A stretch of DNA of 64,000 nucleotides from Bacteroidia bacterium (GCA_019695215.1 JAIBAK010000005.1:44107-108106), one strand, 5' to 3'. Counted from the first letter of the stretch, positions 34,136 to 44,800 are shown. Notes: generated by a model not told the origin, from the letters alone. Program-made: numbers and translations.

Positions 34136-34765
34136 TTAAACCTGTTCAAAAAACTTTACAGCAAATTCACAAAAGGCAACGATGGTGTCCTTGTCTAAAT
34201 CAAATTCCTTGCGGTTGCCAAGGTAGTTGCGGCTCTCGGGGGTTATCTCTTTGCCTTCGCTCAGTTCTTTGTAGGTAACACACTTGATGTGCTTTTTGGA
34301 CACCACAATAAAAAAGGCATTCTCCCATGCGTAGTCTTTAGGTAAATCTTTGATAGAAAATTTCTCGGCAGCTCTGAATTTTACTTCAATGAAAAACACC
34401 TCACTGGTGCGCGGGTTTTGCACCACAAAATCCGGCATGCGCTTTATTTCTTCCGCTACTTCTGATTTTACTCCTTTTAATAGATCCATAATGCCGGGTA
34501 TGGTATTTTCCATACCATACCGGAATACATTGTATTTTAGGGAAAGAAACAACTCCTGAATCAGGGTCTCGGCAATGCGGCCTTTGATCATGTTGTAGCG
34601 GTAGGTCCATTCCTTCTCGCTTAAACCGCTGGGGGCTTCATTAAAATCTTCGAGTAGTTCCTCTATTTCGTCTTTCTCCTTTTTACCGTTTTTGGCGTGG
34701 TAACATTTAAGGCACAGGCCGCCTTCAAATTTGGTGTACGCTCCGCATTGGATACAAGTGGCCAT
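34136..34765 (-). CDS. Zinc-ribbon plus PD-(D/E)xK nuclease-like protein, last gene of the defence operon
   Basis: A 209-residue protein. The N-terminus has a zinc ribbon (C4, C7, C18, C21). Residues 60-135 carry a PD-(D/E)xK-type core: a helix with E66, then RMPDFVVQ (D112) and FFIEVKFR (E127, K129), followed by the helical/strand layout of the fold. This suggests a nuclease, or an inactive member, recognising a nucleic acid through the ribbon. Located 10 bp downstream of the TIR-like gene. Confidence 0.7.
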   Translation of the reverse strand: MATCIQCGAYTKFEGGLCLKCYHAKNGKKEKDEIEELLEDFNEAPSGLSEKEWTYRYNMIKGRIAETLIQELFLSLKYNVFRYGMENTIPGIMDLLKGVKSEVAEEIKRMPDFVVQNPRTSEVFFIEVKFRAAEKFSIKDLPKDYAWENAFFIVVSKKHIKCVTYKELSEGKEITPESRNYLGNRKEFDLDKDTIVAFCEFAVKFFEQV

Positions 34766-34775
34766 ACCTTTACTT

Positions 34776-35465
34776 TTAAATATCTCTTACGTATTGACCT
34801 GAATTTTTAAGTTCCTTCACCAACTTGCTTTTCCATGCACCAGCAGAATCGAATGGAACGTGTACTATCCCAGCAAAATCAGAAGGATTATCAAGATGGA
34901 TTCCACTTTCTTGTAAGATGAACATATTTTTACGACCAACCTTTGCCAAAAAATACCCCAACTCCAAAATAACGTTTTGCCTTGCTCTTGGCTTATCTTC
35001 TTTATCCGTTTTGAATCTACCTAAATCATCTGCCGACATTAAAATGATTGCATACCCACAATCTTGCGCTTCGGTTGTAAATTTCTCTATTACAGTTTGG
35101 CCTGAATTACTTGCATCTTCAAGTATTTCATATTCCTGTTTTAGTTTACCCAAAAAAGAAGCTACTGCATCACGCATCGCATGGTCTCTGCCATGTACAA
35201 TGAATATTTTTTTGTTCTCGCACTCAATCTTATCCAACAGTTGTTCAAACTCTTTAAGAATATCATATAGTTTGTCCTTCGAGTCCCAGAAGGCAGAATA
35301 GTTTTCAATTAGATTTTCAATATCATTATAAAGATCAATATAGAGTGGTCTTTGAACCAGCATAATTCCCTTTAAGAATTTAGTATAAAACTCCCCTGAA
35401 AATGCTTCTATTTCTTCTTTTGATTCAATAGATTTTAATTTGTTCTTATAATATATAAGATTCAT
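34776..35465 (-). CDS. TIR-like (CAP12/PF10137-type) effector protein
   Basis: A 229-residue protein. The first 80 residues are helical. From residue 86 it has the TIR-like nucleotide-binding domain: KKIFIVHGRDHAMRDAVASF (85-104), DASNSGQTVIEKF (117-129), CGYAIILMSADDLG, and ARQNVILELGYFLAKVGR (161-178) with the putative catalytic Glu168. In related defence proteins this domain destroys NAD+ when activated. The start at 35465 gives the natural family N-terminus; the frame is open 23 residues upstream into the preceding gene. As part of the operon it is the likely abortive-infection effector. Confidence 0.82.
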   Translation of the reverse strand: MNLIYYKNKLKSIESKEEIEAFSGEFYTKFLKGIMLVQRPLYIDLYNDIENLIENYSAFWDSKDKLYDILKEFEQLLDKIECENKKIFIVHGRDHAMRDAVASFLGKLKQEYEILEDASNSGQTVIEKFTTEAQDCGYAIILMSADDLGRFKTDKEDKPRARQNVILELGYFLAKVGRKNMFILQESGIHLDNPSDFAGIVHVPFDSAGAWKSKLVKELKNSGQYVRDI

Positions 35466-35484
35466 TCCGTATTTTATGAATTGC

Positions 35485-35808
35485 TTAACGTGTAAGATTA
35501 TACAATGCTTCCGAGAGTACACGTACCTCTTCATTTTTTTCTTCTCGGGTTAGCTTTATTGGACCTGTAGTCTGGTTTGCAATTAGTTTTATTCTTGTCC
35601 AAAGGCCAATATCAACAAGCACTTCTACAAGAGCAGCATCAGTGGTTTTTCCTTTTTCTTTACTGCGTTTCAATGCTTCATTAACACATGCCCTTAAAGG
35701 GTACCATTTGTTACCATATAGAAAAGATCGCAGATTCTTCCTCTTATTGAATTTAACTCCACCTTCATCACAATCCTTTAATACCAAAATTAAGTCAGAT
35801 GTATTCAT
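35485..35808 (-). CDS. Small hypothetical protein of the defence operon
   Basis: A 107-residue protein, no family recognised. The central stretch GGVKFNKRKNLRSFLYGN then KWYPLRACVNEAL looks like a compact nucleic-acid-binding fold with a conserved-type WYPLRA core, and the C-terminus is helical and acidic. It lies 19 bp upstream of the TIR-like gene and 11 bp after the DUF5655-type gene, in the same run. It could be a sensor or adaptor for the TIR effector. Confidence 0.65.
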   Translation of the reverse strand: MNTSDLILVLKDCDEGGVKFNKRKNLRSFLYGNKWYPLRACVNEALKRSKEKGKTTDAALVEVLVDIGLWTRIKLIANQTTGPIKLTREEKNEEVRVLSEALYNLTR

Positions 35809-35819
35809 ATTTCGTATAA

Positions 35820-36722
35820 TTATAAAGCCTGTTTCACTAAACTCATGATGTACTCAATATATTTGTCGTTTTCTATTTGTATTTGATAATCGCCATTTCC
35901 CCAATGACCTGTTCCATAAACATTTTTCGCTAATTTTTTAGGGTCATCCAACTCACCTCTTTTTAAATTAATCCAAAGTTTCACCGTTTTCTTTAAAAGG
36001 CAAACATCAACTATATTTTTCCCCTTCTTAAATGCGATGTATTCTTTGCGAGGTACCATTTCAATTCCATCACTTAGGTTCAGGATTGAATTTTTTAACC
36101 TCAAATATAACTCTACAGCTAAATCAGATGCTTTGTCCATGTGACCTTGCTCTGTGTAAACTTTTATTTGCGAGGCAACTTCATTTAACTTGCTGCCCTT
36201 TGTGGCAATTGGCCTTATACTTTCTGAAGATGAAGACTTTTTAACTTGATTAATTGAAATAACTCCATTTTCGTATTTTCTTACTTCCCATAATTCAATT
36301 GCCATTTCCTTGAAGTTTGTTGCCTGCAATTGCACAGGAGTAAACCCAGTTGAAACAAAAATAACTTTACTTTGACTCCAATCAACATCATTGCGTTTTA
36401 AACCAATCCTTTTACCTTCGTTATACTCCATAATGAAATCGGCTCTGTTTTCAAGCATTAAACTCAGGTAAGATACTCCCTGATCAATAACCGTAAAATT
36501 TTTATCCCGTTTATACTCAATAATAACAAAAGCCTTGTTCTGAACATCGTAAGCCAGTGTATCAATACGATTGTTTTTAATAACAAATTCACTCTTGATA
36601 AATTCAAGACCAAATATAGTTTGCAGATTTTCTTCAAAAAGCTTCTGAATATCTTTCTCCAATTTGAAAGGATTTTCCTTAGCTTCCGTAAGTAGATTCT
36701 TATGTAATGAATAAATAGCCAT
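35820..36722 (-). CDS. Nuclease-like protein with DUF5655 domain
   Basis: A 300-residue protein in two parts. Residues 20-160 contain a PD-(D/E)xK-like core: RIDTLAYDV (D54) and FVIIEYKRDKNF (E69, K71). Residues 190-300 match the DUF5655 pattern (LYLRLKNSILNL, EMVPRKEYIAFKKGKNIVDV, VKLWINLKRGELDDPKKLA, GNGDYQI). Such proteins are often found beside restriction-modification genes and may be modification-dependent nucleases. It begins 5 bp after the small gene upstream. Confidence 0.75.
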   Translation of the reverse strand: MAIYSLHKNLLTEAKENPFKLEKDIQKLFEENLQTIFGLEFIKSEFVIKNNRIDTLAYDVQNKAFVIIEYKRDKNFTVIDQGVSYLSLMLENRADFIMEYNEGKRIGLKRNDVDWSQSKVIFVSTGFTPVQLQATNFKEMAIELWEVRKYENGVISINQVKKSSSSESIRPIATKGSKLNEVASQIKVYTEQGHMDKASDLAVELYLRLKNSILNLSDGIEMVPRKEYIAFKKGKNIVDVCLLKKTVKLWINLKRGELDDPKKLAKNVYGTGHWGNGDYQIQIENDKYIEYIMSLVKQAL

Positions 36723-36727
36723 AGCTC

Positions 36728-37051
36728 TTAAATATTATATAGTCGAATAAAAACTTCATAGGTGTCTCCTGCTTCATCCCAACCTCCTGTAAGGAAAAAC
36801 CCCTTTTCATTGCTAAAAAGGGTCAAGTAACATTTTGTCTCGGGATCATACGGGATTAAATTGCCTGTGTAGTTTATCCCGTCTTCTGTTCTATTGTAAA
36901 CAACGTAGTCATACCCTTCAAAACCAAACCTGAAAATAAGATCCCTTTCTTTGAACTCGGCTGATCTAATTTTTGCATACCACCGCTCCTGTTTTTTAGT
37001 AGAGTCTGATACGTACGGGCTGGGGTATAATCCAATAATATATCCTTCCAT
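36728..37051 (-). CDS. Small hypothetical protein of the defence operon
   Basis: A 107-residue acidic, beta-strand and aromatic-rich protein (MEGYIIGLYPSPYVSDSTKK..., LIFRFGFEGYDYVVYNRTED, GFFLTGGWDEAGDTYEVF). No known family recognised. Its position, 11 bp after the methylase gene and 5 bp before the nuclease-like gene, suggests a regulatory or inhibitory partner, for example a DNA mimic, but that is speculative. Confidence 0.6.
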   Translation of the reverse strand: MEGYIIGLYPSPYVSDSTKKQERWYAKIRSAEFKERDLIFRFGFEGYDYVVYNRTEDGINYTGNLIPYDPETKCYLTLFSNEKGFFLTGGWDEAGDTYEVFIRLYNI

Positions 37052-37062
37052 GTGTTTTAATT

Positions 37063-40000
37063 TTACCTGCTTGCTGCCTTATTTAGCCGTTGTTGCACCA
37101 ACTCGGCCACACTCCAATATACCTCATTGCGCTCCTCTTGTGTTAACCCCAACTCATCAAAAATAATGTCGTCTATGGCTTTACGGTCTGCCAAAGGTTT
37201 GGGGTGTTGGTTGCGAATAGGTAATGCCTTGTCAAATCCTAATTCATCGTAGATTTCATTTTGCTCTCTTTTTAAGAACGTAATATTTGATTTATGAAAT
37301 ATAGAACTTGAATCAATTATTGCAAATTCTTCAACTGATTTTAGATTAAATTTAAGCCCGCCATCTCCAAGGCCAGTTATACCAAATACTTCTCTTTGTA
37401 AGATACCAATACTAGAATTTAATTGCAATACAATAGATAAATCATTCTTGGAATTAGCTGGAGATATCCTGTAAAACTCCTTCCCAATAAACCCATCAGG
37501 ATTATATAAAATCTTATGTTTATCTCCAACAGTTCTTGGAAAAAGTATTGGTGCTGTCGATCTGGCATTGCCAGACTTACTGACGCCAAATAGCTCACAA
37601 TTCTTCTCTTCAATTAGTATTCTATTAATCTTCTTTACTGACTTTATAAATTTAGTTCTGGGGTATGATTGCCCTGTGGAATTGTCATGTACATATCCTA
37701 AATTTTTAGAAACAGAACTTAACTTTACCATTTTTGCATTCAAAGCAATTAAATAAAAAATTTCTGGTGCTTTAAGAAATTTTCCACCCCATTTGTCCCC
37801 TATATATTCGAAATCAATCTCATCAAAAGCATTTGAAAATAAGGTTGCTTGAGTAATTGGAATAACCCGGTAATGCCCTCTAAAGGTGTTTTCGGCAATA
37901 TGCTCTTGTTCTATCAGCAAGGGGGCAAAAGCAGCCTCGTGGTAATCAATTTTATTCATAATAAACCGGGTGGTGTGCTTCAGGGGTTTTGCCAAGGTTT
38001 TACCGCCCATTGCAGGGATATTCTCAACAGCACCATGTAAATAAATTATGGTATTTACAGCCGCATCAAAACTGCGCACATTGCAATCGTAAATGGCTTT
38101 TAGTTTGGTGTGTTTTAGTAAAAAGTGTTGTACGTATTTGCCAAACTCTACATCAAGCCAGCTATTGCTTATGATAAAACAAAATGTGCCGTTTTTATTC
38201 AGAAATGCCGGACAAATTAACTGGAAATACACATAGAGGTCGCTGCGCCCGGGCACCTTATCTCCATACACATTCATTTTTTTGGTTTTTGGTTTCCCGT
38301 TTTTTAATACTTCGTTTCCTTCTTCATCCCGCTCCACTGTTTCCACCTTAGCCGCCAAAAAAGGCCAGGTTTCATATACTTTTTTGTTTAATGCTTCTTT
38401 GTACTCTTTATTTACCCGCGCCTTTTCCTGTTTATTTTCAGGCAACAGCAGGTATTCTAAAAATTCTCCGTCTTCAGGTGGCAAAATGTGTTCAAAGCTA
38501 ACGTAAGGTGGATTTCCAATTATCAAATCAAAACCGGGATTTTCTTCATTTACCAAAAACACTTCCATAAAATCAACATCGTAGCTAAAAGGCAAGCGAC
38601 CGGCTTTATCTATGCTTCGCCTAAGCTCTTTCAGTTGTTTTAATTCTTCCTTTAATTTTTCTACCTCCGTTTCAAAAATGTTTTTCTGCTCCGGTTTGCT
38701 TTGCCCAAAGAGGTCGGTGCCCTGTGTGTGCTGTACCTTACGGTTGTGTATGGTAATTTCTTTCTCCTTTATCAACTCTTCAATAAAAAAGATAAAAACA
38801 GTTTTTTCTTCCTGTTTTAATCCCTCATAGCTGGCATTACTGTCTTCCTGATTGGTAATAAATGCCTTTTTCTTCTTTATAAATTCACTTAGTGCACGCC
38901 CGGCTCCTTTTGTTTTACGGCCTTTAAGCAGGGTTTCAATTTTAAAATCGGAAGAACCAAACTTTTGCAGTAAACTATTTCCCTGCCTTAATTTAAAATC
39001 AAGATTGGGTAGCAATGGTTGCGAGGTGAGTTCTTTCTGTTCAAACTCTGCTTCAGATATCATGTACAACCACATGCGCAACTCAGCAATACGCACAGCC
39101 CATTCTTTAATATCTACTCCATATATACATTCACTTATCAATTGCTTTTTAATAAGGAAGTCGTCCTTATGCGTATGGGGTTGTTTCAAAAAAGCATCAA
39201 TAGCCCGAATGAGTTCCATTTGCACCTGTAAAAATCCCAAAAGCATAGAGCCCGAACCACATGAAGGGTCGCAGGCGGTAATGCTCATAACAGCACTTTT
39301 TATTTCAGCCCCATCGGCCTTATATCGCTTCAGGAGTTCCAGTTTTTGATCCGGTTCATCAAACGTGAGGTGAAAAATAAAATCGCGTGAATATTTTCCG
39401 TTCAGTTTTTTATCCAGCACTTCAACCAAGCTTCTGCGCACCATGAAATTAATTTCGGGTCTTTCTGTATATACAATACCATTTTCGGCATCAACATCAT
39501 CAAGATCGGTGGCATTTATCATCCCCTCATACATTTTACCCAGCAGGTCGGGATTAATTTCAAGGCTAATATCTAACGGGCTATCCTCTGTAATGGTGAA
39601 AACATAACTTTCAAAAAATTGAAAAATATGGTCGAAATGCTCGTCTTTCAAAATAAAACTATCAAATTCATCGTGTTTCACAAACAAGCCTCCATTTAAA
39701 TATGGAAACTCTGTAAGTTCTTTTTGTAAATACTCGGGAAGGTACCCTAAACTTTTAGAGGCTTCCCAAATCTTGCAATTAAAAGCTGAAAAGAAGATGG
39801 TATTTAGCCAATGCTCATGAAATGTGTTCTGTTGTTTCGACTCCTTATAATCTACCCATAAATGGTAAATAAAATTGGGATTTCCCATGAGCCACTTTTT
39901 CTTCTGCACAAAGTAGATGAACATGATACGGTTGAGCAGATTTAAAACACCCTGATGTGCTTTAAGTTTGTTTTTAATCTGTTTGGGATGTATGGAACGA

Positions 40001-40689
40001 ATTAGCTTAACTGATAAATCCTGATAATCTTTGTAGAAGTTATAGTTTAATACATCTGTACTAAATACCCTTCTCCAGGCCATTGCCAAATCATCATATG
40101 ACCGGACTTTATTCCGCTTATCATATTCTCTTATGGCATCAACAGCCAATGTGCGCAATATGCGTAAATGGCCTGCGTGAGGGTTAATGGTATCTATATC
40201 GTGCAGTACAGACACGACACCTATTTTCTCACCGGCTCTCCACTCCTGTTTATATGTGGTTCTTTCGCAACTGGAAAATGAAATTTTGTTACCATACTTA
40301 TAAATAACCACCACAGGCATTTGCTTGCTGGCCATATTAAATGCCCGGGTAATAGCACGCAGTTGATTAGCTGTAAAATCAGATGAAGATAACTTGACGG
40401 AAAAAACCATGATCCCTTTGTATTTACCATCAATCTTATTTTCGGCTTCAGTAAAACTTATTTCCTGAATGTGTTCTGTCTCCTCGGCAAAAAGGCTTTC
40501 GTCAATTAACCCTGCAAAAAAGGTTTCATCTATTTGCAAAAACAGCTTGTTGTTTTTGTATTGTTCTTTCAAAAATGCTTGAGCACTAAGCGAGGCTCTT
40601 GTATTGGAGTTAAGTTTTATCCCCAGCTGCGCAAACAAATCGGCCGTAGCATCAAACAGATTTTCAGTTGTAAATTTTGTTAAGTTCAT
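37063..40689 (-). CDS. Eco57I-like/type IIG adenine methyltransferase (restriction-modification)
   Basis: A 1208-residue protein of the Eco57I/PglX class. The SAM-binding motif is DPSCGSGSML (474-483) and the catalytic motif NPPY is at 726-729 (IIGNPPYVSFEH), so it should make N6-methyladenine. The 450 residues before the methylase domain include YKGIMVFSVKLSS (90-102) and may hold a nuclease or helical adaptor; no clear PD-(D/E)xK triad is visible, so cutting may depend on its partners. The C-terminal 350 residues are the likely target recognition domain. It overlaps the DUF1016 gene by four bases (ATGA). Confidence 0.88.
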   Translation of the reverse strand: MNLTKFTTENLFDATADLFAQLGIKLNSNTRASLSAQAFLKEQYKNNKLFLQIDETFFAGLIDESLFAEETEHIQEISFTEAENKIDGKYKGIMVFSVKLSSSDFTANQLRAITRAFNMASKQMPVVVIYKYGNKISFSSCERTTYKQEWRAGEKIGVVSVLHDIDTINPHAGHLRILRTLAVDAIREYDKRNKVRSYDDLAMAWRRVFSTDVLNYNFYKDYQDLSVKLIRSIHPKQIKNKLKAHQGVLNLLNRIMFIYFVQKKKWLMGNPNFIYHLWVDYKESKQQNTFHEHWLNTIFFSAFNCKIWEASKSLGYLPEYLQKELTEFPYLNGGLFVKHDEFDSFILKDEHFDHIFQFFESYVFTITEDSPLDISLEINPDLLGKMYEGMINATDLDDVDAENGIVYTERPEINFMVRRSLVEVLDKKLNGKYSRDFIFHLTFDEPDQKLELLKRYKADGAEIKSAVMSITACDPSCGSGSMLLGFLQVQMELIRAIDAFLKQPHTHKDDFLIKKQLISECIYGVDIKEWAVRIAELRMWLYMISEAEFEQKELTSQPLLPNLDFKLRQGNSLLQKFGSSDFKIETLLKGRKTKGAGRALSEFIKKKKAFITNQEDSNASYEGLKQEEKTVFIFFIEELIKEKEITIHNRKVQHTQGTDLFGQSKPEQKNIFETEVEKLKEELKQLKELRRSIDKAGRLPFSYDVDFMEVFLVNEENPGFDLIIGNPPYVSFEHILPPEDGEFLEYLLLPENKQEKARVNKEYKEALNKKVYETWPFLAAKVETVERDEEGNEVLKNGKPKTKKMNVYGDKVPGRSDLYVYFQLICPAFLNKNGTFCFIISNSWLDVEFGKYVQHFLLKHTKLKAIYDCNVRSFDAAVNTIIYLHGAVENIPAMGGKTLAKPLKHTTRFIMNKIDYHEAAFAPLLIEQEHIAENTFRGHYRVIPITQATLFSNAFDEIDFEYIGDKWGGKFLKAPEIFYLIALNAKMVKLSSVSKNLGYVHDNSTGQSYPRTKFIKSVKKINRILIEEKNCELFGVSKSGNARSTAPILFPRTVGDKHKILYNPDGFIGKEFYRISPANSKNDLSIVLQLNSSIGILQREVFGITGLGDGGLKFNLKSVEEFAIIDSSSIFHKSNITFLKREQNEIYDELGFDKALPIRNQHPKPLADRKAIDDIIFDELGLTQEERNEVYWSVAELVQQRLNKAASR

Positions 40690-41837
40690 GAGAGGTGTAA
40701 GTCTTTAAGTTCGCGCTCCAGCTCTTCAATACTGGGCAGGGTAGATTTAAGGTTTTTGGGTATGGCCTTGGTGAGCTTGTAATCGGCCACCCCAATGGGT
40801 TGTTGTATGCCGGTAAGGGCATAGTCGGCTACAACTTCGTTTTTGCCTTTGCACAGCAGCAGGCCAATGGTGGGGTTTTCACCGGTGCTGCGCAGTTGCC
40901 TGTTTACCACATTGAGGTAAAAGTTGAGTTTGCCGGTATCTTCGGGTTCAAAGTCGCGTGTTTTTAGTTCCACCACCACATAGCAGCGCAGTTTTATGTT
41001 GTAAAAAAGCAGGTCAACGGGGTATTCTGTTTTGCCCACTTTAAAGCGGTACTGGCGGCCAATAAAGGCAAAACCCTGGCCCATTTCGAGCAAAAATTTG
41101 GTTACATGTTCGCACAGCTGGTCTTCAATATTTTTTTCATTGGCCCGTTCACTTAGCGTAATAAAATCAAAAATGTAAGGGTCCTTGAGCAGTTGCTGGG
41201 CCAGCTCACTTTGTGCAGGTGGCAGGGTAGCGGCAAAGTTATTTACCTTTTTGCGTTTGGCCTGACGTTGGTATAAATCGGTTTCCAACTGGTGGCGCAG
41301 CACATCGCGGCTCCACCCGTTTTCAATGGTTTGAGTAATGTACCAGTTGCGTTGCGTTGGGTTCATTTTAGAACTAAGCAACAGTACATGATGTGCCCAG
41401 CCTATTTGCAAAAAAGGCAATTGTGCAACGGGGGGTTGCACAATTGAAGCGGTGGATATTTTGGCCGGCACAATGCTTGTTTTCTTATTCTTGTTATTTG
41501 ATTTTGAGTGTGTTGCATCCAATTGTGCAACCGGGGGTTGCACAATTGGATGCAACGGAAATGCCTTTGCAAAAGCACTCATGTATTTTAGGTTGCGGGC
41601 CGAGAAGCCTTTCAATTCAGGAAATGCTTTTTGTATATCGGCAGCCAGACGGTCAATAATTTTAGTACCCCAGCCTTGTTGTTTTTGCCGGCTCAAAATG
41701 CTTTCGCCAATGCGCCAGTAAAGTACCAGCAACTCCTGATTTACTGTTTTAACGGCTTGCTGTTGGGCCTGGCCTATATGCTGCTTAATATTAGCCAGCA
41801 ACTTTTTATACGTAAGGTCGGTTACGGTTTTGCTCAT
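40686..41837 (-). CDS. DUF1016 (YhcG-like) nuclease-family protein with palindrome-encoded inserts
   Basis: A 383-residue protein. The N-terminal helical region (DUF1016_N; KTVNQELLVLYWRIGE, GFSARNLKYMSAFAKAFP) is followed by a segment IVQPPVAQL that occurs twice, at about residues 98-106 and 137-145, separated by a low-complexity Asn/Lys/Thr/Ser stretch; family members I recall have this once, running into PWGHH. The C-terminal half carries a PD-(D/E)xK core: YPVDLLFYN and CYVVVELKTRDF. DNA for both IVQPPVAQL copies is an almost perfect palindrome. The gene lies between helicase and methylase (5 and -4 bp), so it probably acts in their complex. Confidence 0.82.
   Translation of the reverse strand: MSKTVTDLTYKKLLANIKQHIGQAQQQAVKTVNQELLVLYWRIGESILSRQKQQGWGTKIIDRLAADIQKAFPELKGFSARNLKYMSAFAKAFPLHPIVQPPVAQLDATHSKSNNKNKKTSIVPAKISTASIVQPPVAQLPFLQIGWAHHVLLLSSKMNPTQRNWYITQTIENGWSRDVLRHQLETDLYQRQAKRKKVNNFAATLPPAQSELAQQLLKDPYIFDFITLSERANEKNIEDQLCEHVTKFLLEMGQGFAFIGRQYRFKVGKTEYPVDLLFYNIKLRCYVVVELKTRDFEPEDTGKLNFYLNVVNRQLRSTGENPTIGLLLCKGKNEVVADYALTGIQQPIGVADYKLTKAIPKNLKSTLPSIEELERELKDLHLS
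41418..41446. repeat. Palindromic element inside the DUF1016 gene, copy A
   Basis: 29 bp with perfect 12-bp arms CAATTGTGCAAC / GTTGCACAATTG around five Gs. In frame it encodes SIVQPPVAQL on the minus strand. Confidence 0.85.
41512..41556. repeat. Palindromic element inside the DUF1016 gene, copy B
   Basis: 45 bp: two perfect 21-bp arms around GGG. The inner 27 bp equal the intergenic element at 32780. In frame on the minus strand it encodes HPIVQPPVAQLDAT. Confidence 0.88.
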
Positions 41838-41841
41838 GTGT

Positions 41842-44800
41842 TTAGCTGTTTACCACAAACCAGGTAATGAGGTCAAAATTGTGCATTTGGTAGTACTCTT
41901 CTTTTAGTTGGTCATCGGTGTTTTTAAACTCGGCAGGTTTTAATTGCCCGCTGAATAAATCGCTAACCTCTTCGGCTGCTTTAAATGGTATTTGCGTATT
42001 GAACCAATGTTGCAGCATTTGTTTAAAGCCTTGCAGGGTTTCGCTGTCGCCTTGTTCAACAGTATGGGGCACCACGCGGGCAGCATCTTTATGCAGTCGC
42101 AATACTTCCAGTACTTCTTTGTGGTTAATAAATTGGGCCTGTCCATTGGCGGTGGTGTACATCAGATGTAAATCCTGATATTTATGTGCGGCATCGTTTT
42201 CTTTGCGGCATGGATAACCCAATAGGGCAATCATTCCCGCAGGGAAAACAGTGTCCTTATCTGCTCTTGCTTTAAAGCCGGTAAACACACCGTTGGGAAT
42301 GGCTTCTAATTCTTTGCGGTATTTTTGAAAATAGTCTAACAGCTCTTGCCTGAACTTTTCTAGCGAGAGGTCGTCAAAGCCCAGCACCTGCGGATCGTCA
42401 TCCAGGTCTTTCCAGGTGGTTTGCATTTGTTCCAGCAGTTTGCGTTCGTGTTTGCTCAGCATAGGATTTTCGGCCAGCATTTGCTCAAGGTTGCTTGTGG
42501 TATCATGCACTTCAGTACCCACCAAAGTCATGATGGCCATTCTGCGCTCCACGCGATCTTTAAGGTCTATGTAATCGTCAAAGTCTTCTCCGGGCCAAAA
42601 GTTAATGCACATGATAGAACTATTGGGTGAGCCGATACGATCAATACGCCCAAAACGCTGAATAAGGCGAACAGGGTTCCAGTGTATATCGTAGTTGATC
42701 ACACAATCGGCATCCTGCAGGTTTTGCCCCTCGCTTAAGCAATCGGTGGTAATGAGTAAATCAATGGGATGTTGCAGTTTTTCGTAGGTATCCGCATCTA
42801 CCTTCTGAATGATTTTTTTCCAGGCATCAAAATCTTCAGGTACTTCGGCATGGTGTTGCTGAAATAAATCTTTCCATTCCTTTTCTTTAAAAAGTTTGGT
42901 GTAGGGGGCAAAACGCTCCAGAATAGTTTCAAATTTTTTCAGTTGGGGTTCGGTATTGGCCTGTGCATACTGCCCGCTCACCATGGCTATGTTTTTAAAC
43001 CCCTTTGAACGTAATTCTCTAAATAGATATTCGGCTGTGTCTTTGTAGGCTGTAAATACCACCACCTTTTTATTTTTTGCAGCCTTGCGTTTGCGCTCAA
43101 TATGGGCAATGAGGGTATCCATTTTTTGGTCTTTCTTCTTGCCCTCCTTCAGGTCTCTGGCAAACTCAATAAGTTCCTTTTGAATATGGCGCAGCTTCAT
43201 CACATCTGCTTCCAAATCGGTTTTGAATTTCTCAATATTGAGAATAGAACTTAGTGCTACAGGATTTTTCTTGCCTAGGGTGGGCGAAGTGGTATCCACT
43301 GTGTTTTCCCCTTCGTTTCTGTTCAGCCATGTTTCATCTTCCTCCGTATCCTCCTCCATCTCCTCATCAAATTCGGTTTCTATCAATGCCTCCTGTTTAT
43401 GCTGTATGTATTGATTTACCTTGCTGAGAGCATTTTCATGATGGGTTAGAATTTTATTTACCGTAAGCTGAAAACTACTCCAGGATGATTCCAACCGCTT
43501 CACCATTAAAATGTACATCATTTTTACCAGAAACTTTTCCCGTTGAGCTTCGTCCTCTAAAACGCTTTTGGGCTTATCCCTCTTAACATATTCAGAGGGT
43601 TTGTAGGCAGTGAGGTTTACCTGTATGGCTTCAAGCAGTTTTTGAAAACTTTTGTATTTGCCAATATCCGGCATTCCAATAAACTCATTTACGGGTTTTT
43701 CCTTTTCAGGGAAATTAAGTTTGCCAAATTGCTCCTCAATTAACTTACGGGTGCGTGATACGATAAGCGAATCGCTTAAGCTAAAAAAATGTTGATTGAG
43801 TTTTTGAATCAGATCGCTGATTTTACGGTCGGGCACTTCGGTCCATTTGGTAAACTCCTTTTGTGCTTCGGCAAAAACATATTTCAAGCTTCCAATTTCT
43901 AGATCTGTTTCCCTGAATCCGTCATCATTTCCTCTCCCGATTAATTTAAACTGATTTCGCACATCAGTTAAATGGTTATTAATGGGCGTAGCCGATAGCT
44001 GAAGCACTTTTACATCGCGGTTTTTTTTAAGAATATGCTCCACCAGAAACTGGTACCGGCTCGATTTGTCGTTGCGCAGGTTATGACTTTCATCAATTAC
44101 CACCAGCAGTTTCGGATTGTTTTGCAACCCGCTTAAAGAAGGGTTTGCATATTTTTCCAAACGGCCTTCTTGCAAATCGGTGTGATAACGCACCCAATAA
44201 AGCAGTCGGTCGTGCTCAAATTTAGAGTTGTTGCCGTATTGGTACTGACTCCAGTTTTGTGAAAGCTTCTTTGGGCAGAGCAATACTACTTTATATCCTT
44301 TGAGTTCGAAATATTTGATTACAGCCAGGGCTTGCCAGGTTTTCCCTAAACCCACCGCATCGGCCAGAATAGCACCATTGTGCTTTTTCAGCATTTTAAT
44401 TAAACTCATAACTCCCTTTTTCTGAAATGGGAAAAGAGTTTTGTAAATCTGAGTTTCCTCAAGGTGACCTATATCTACTCTGAAATCGGGGTCGCTGTCC
44501 AACGAAAGAATATCCTCTTTAAATAATTCGAACAGCACTTTATAGTACAGTTCAAAAGGAGTATACTTTTTAGAAAGGTCTTTGATTAAACTGATAATGT
44601 ATTCCTTGAAGGCAATTTTTTTCTTTTTCCCATCGGCTCCAGTCACTTCCACTTCCCCTACAGCAACCGCTTTGTTTTCTTTGTCGCCTTGCCAAAGCAT
44701 TCCGAACCACTTTTCTACATCCTTAAAACCGAAATCAGAACCTGTTAATGCCTGGTTGAGTTCGATATTAGAGGAATCACGCAAGCCAAGTCCTGCTTCA

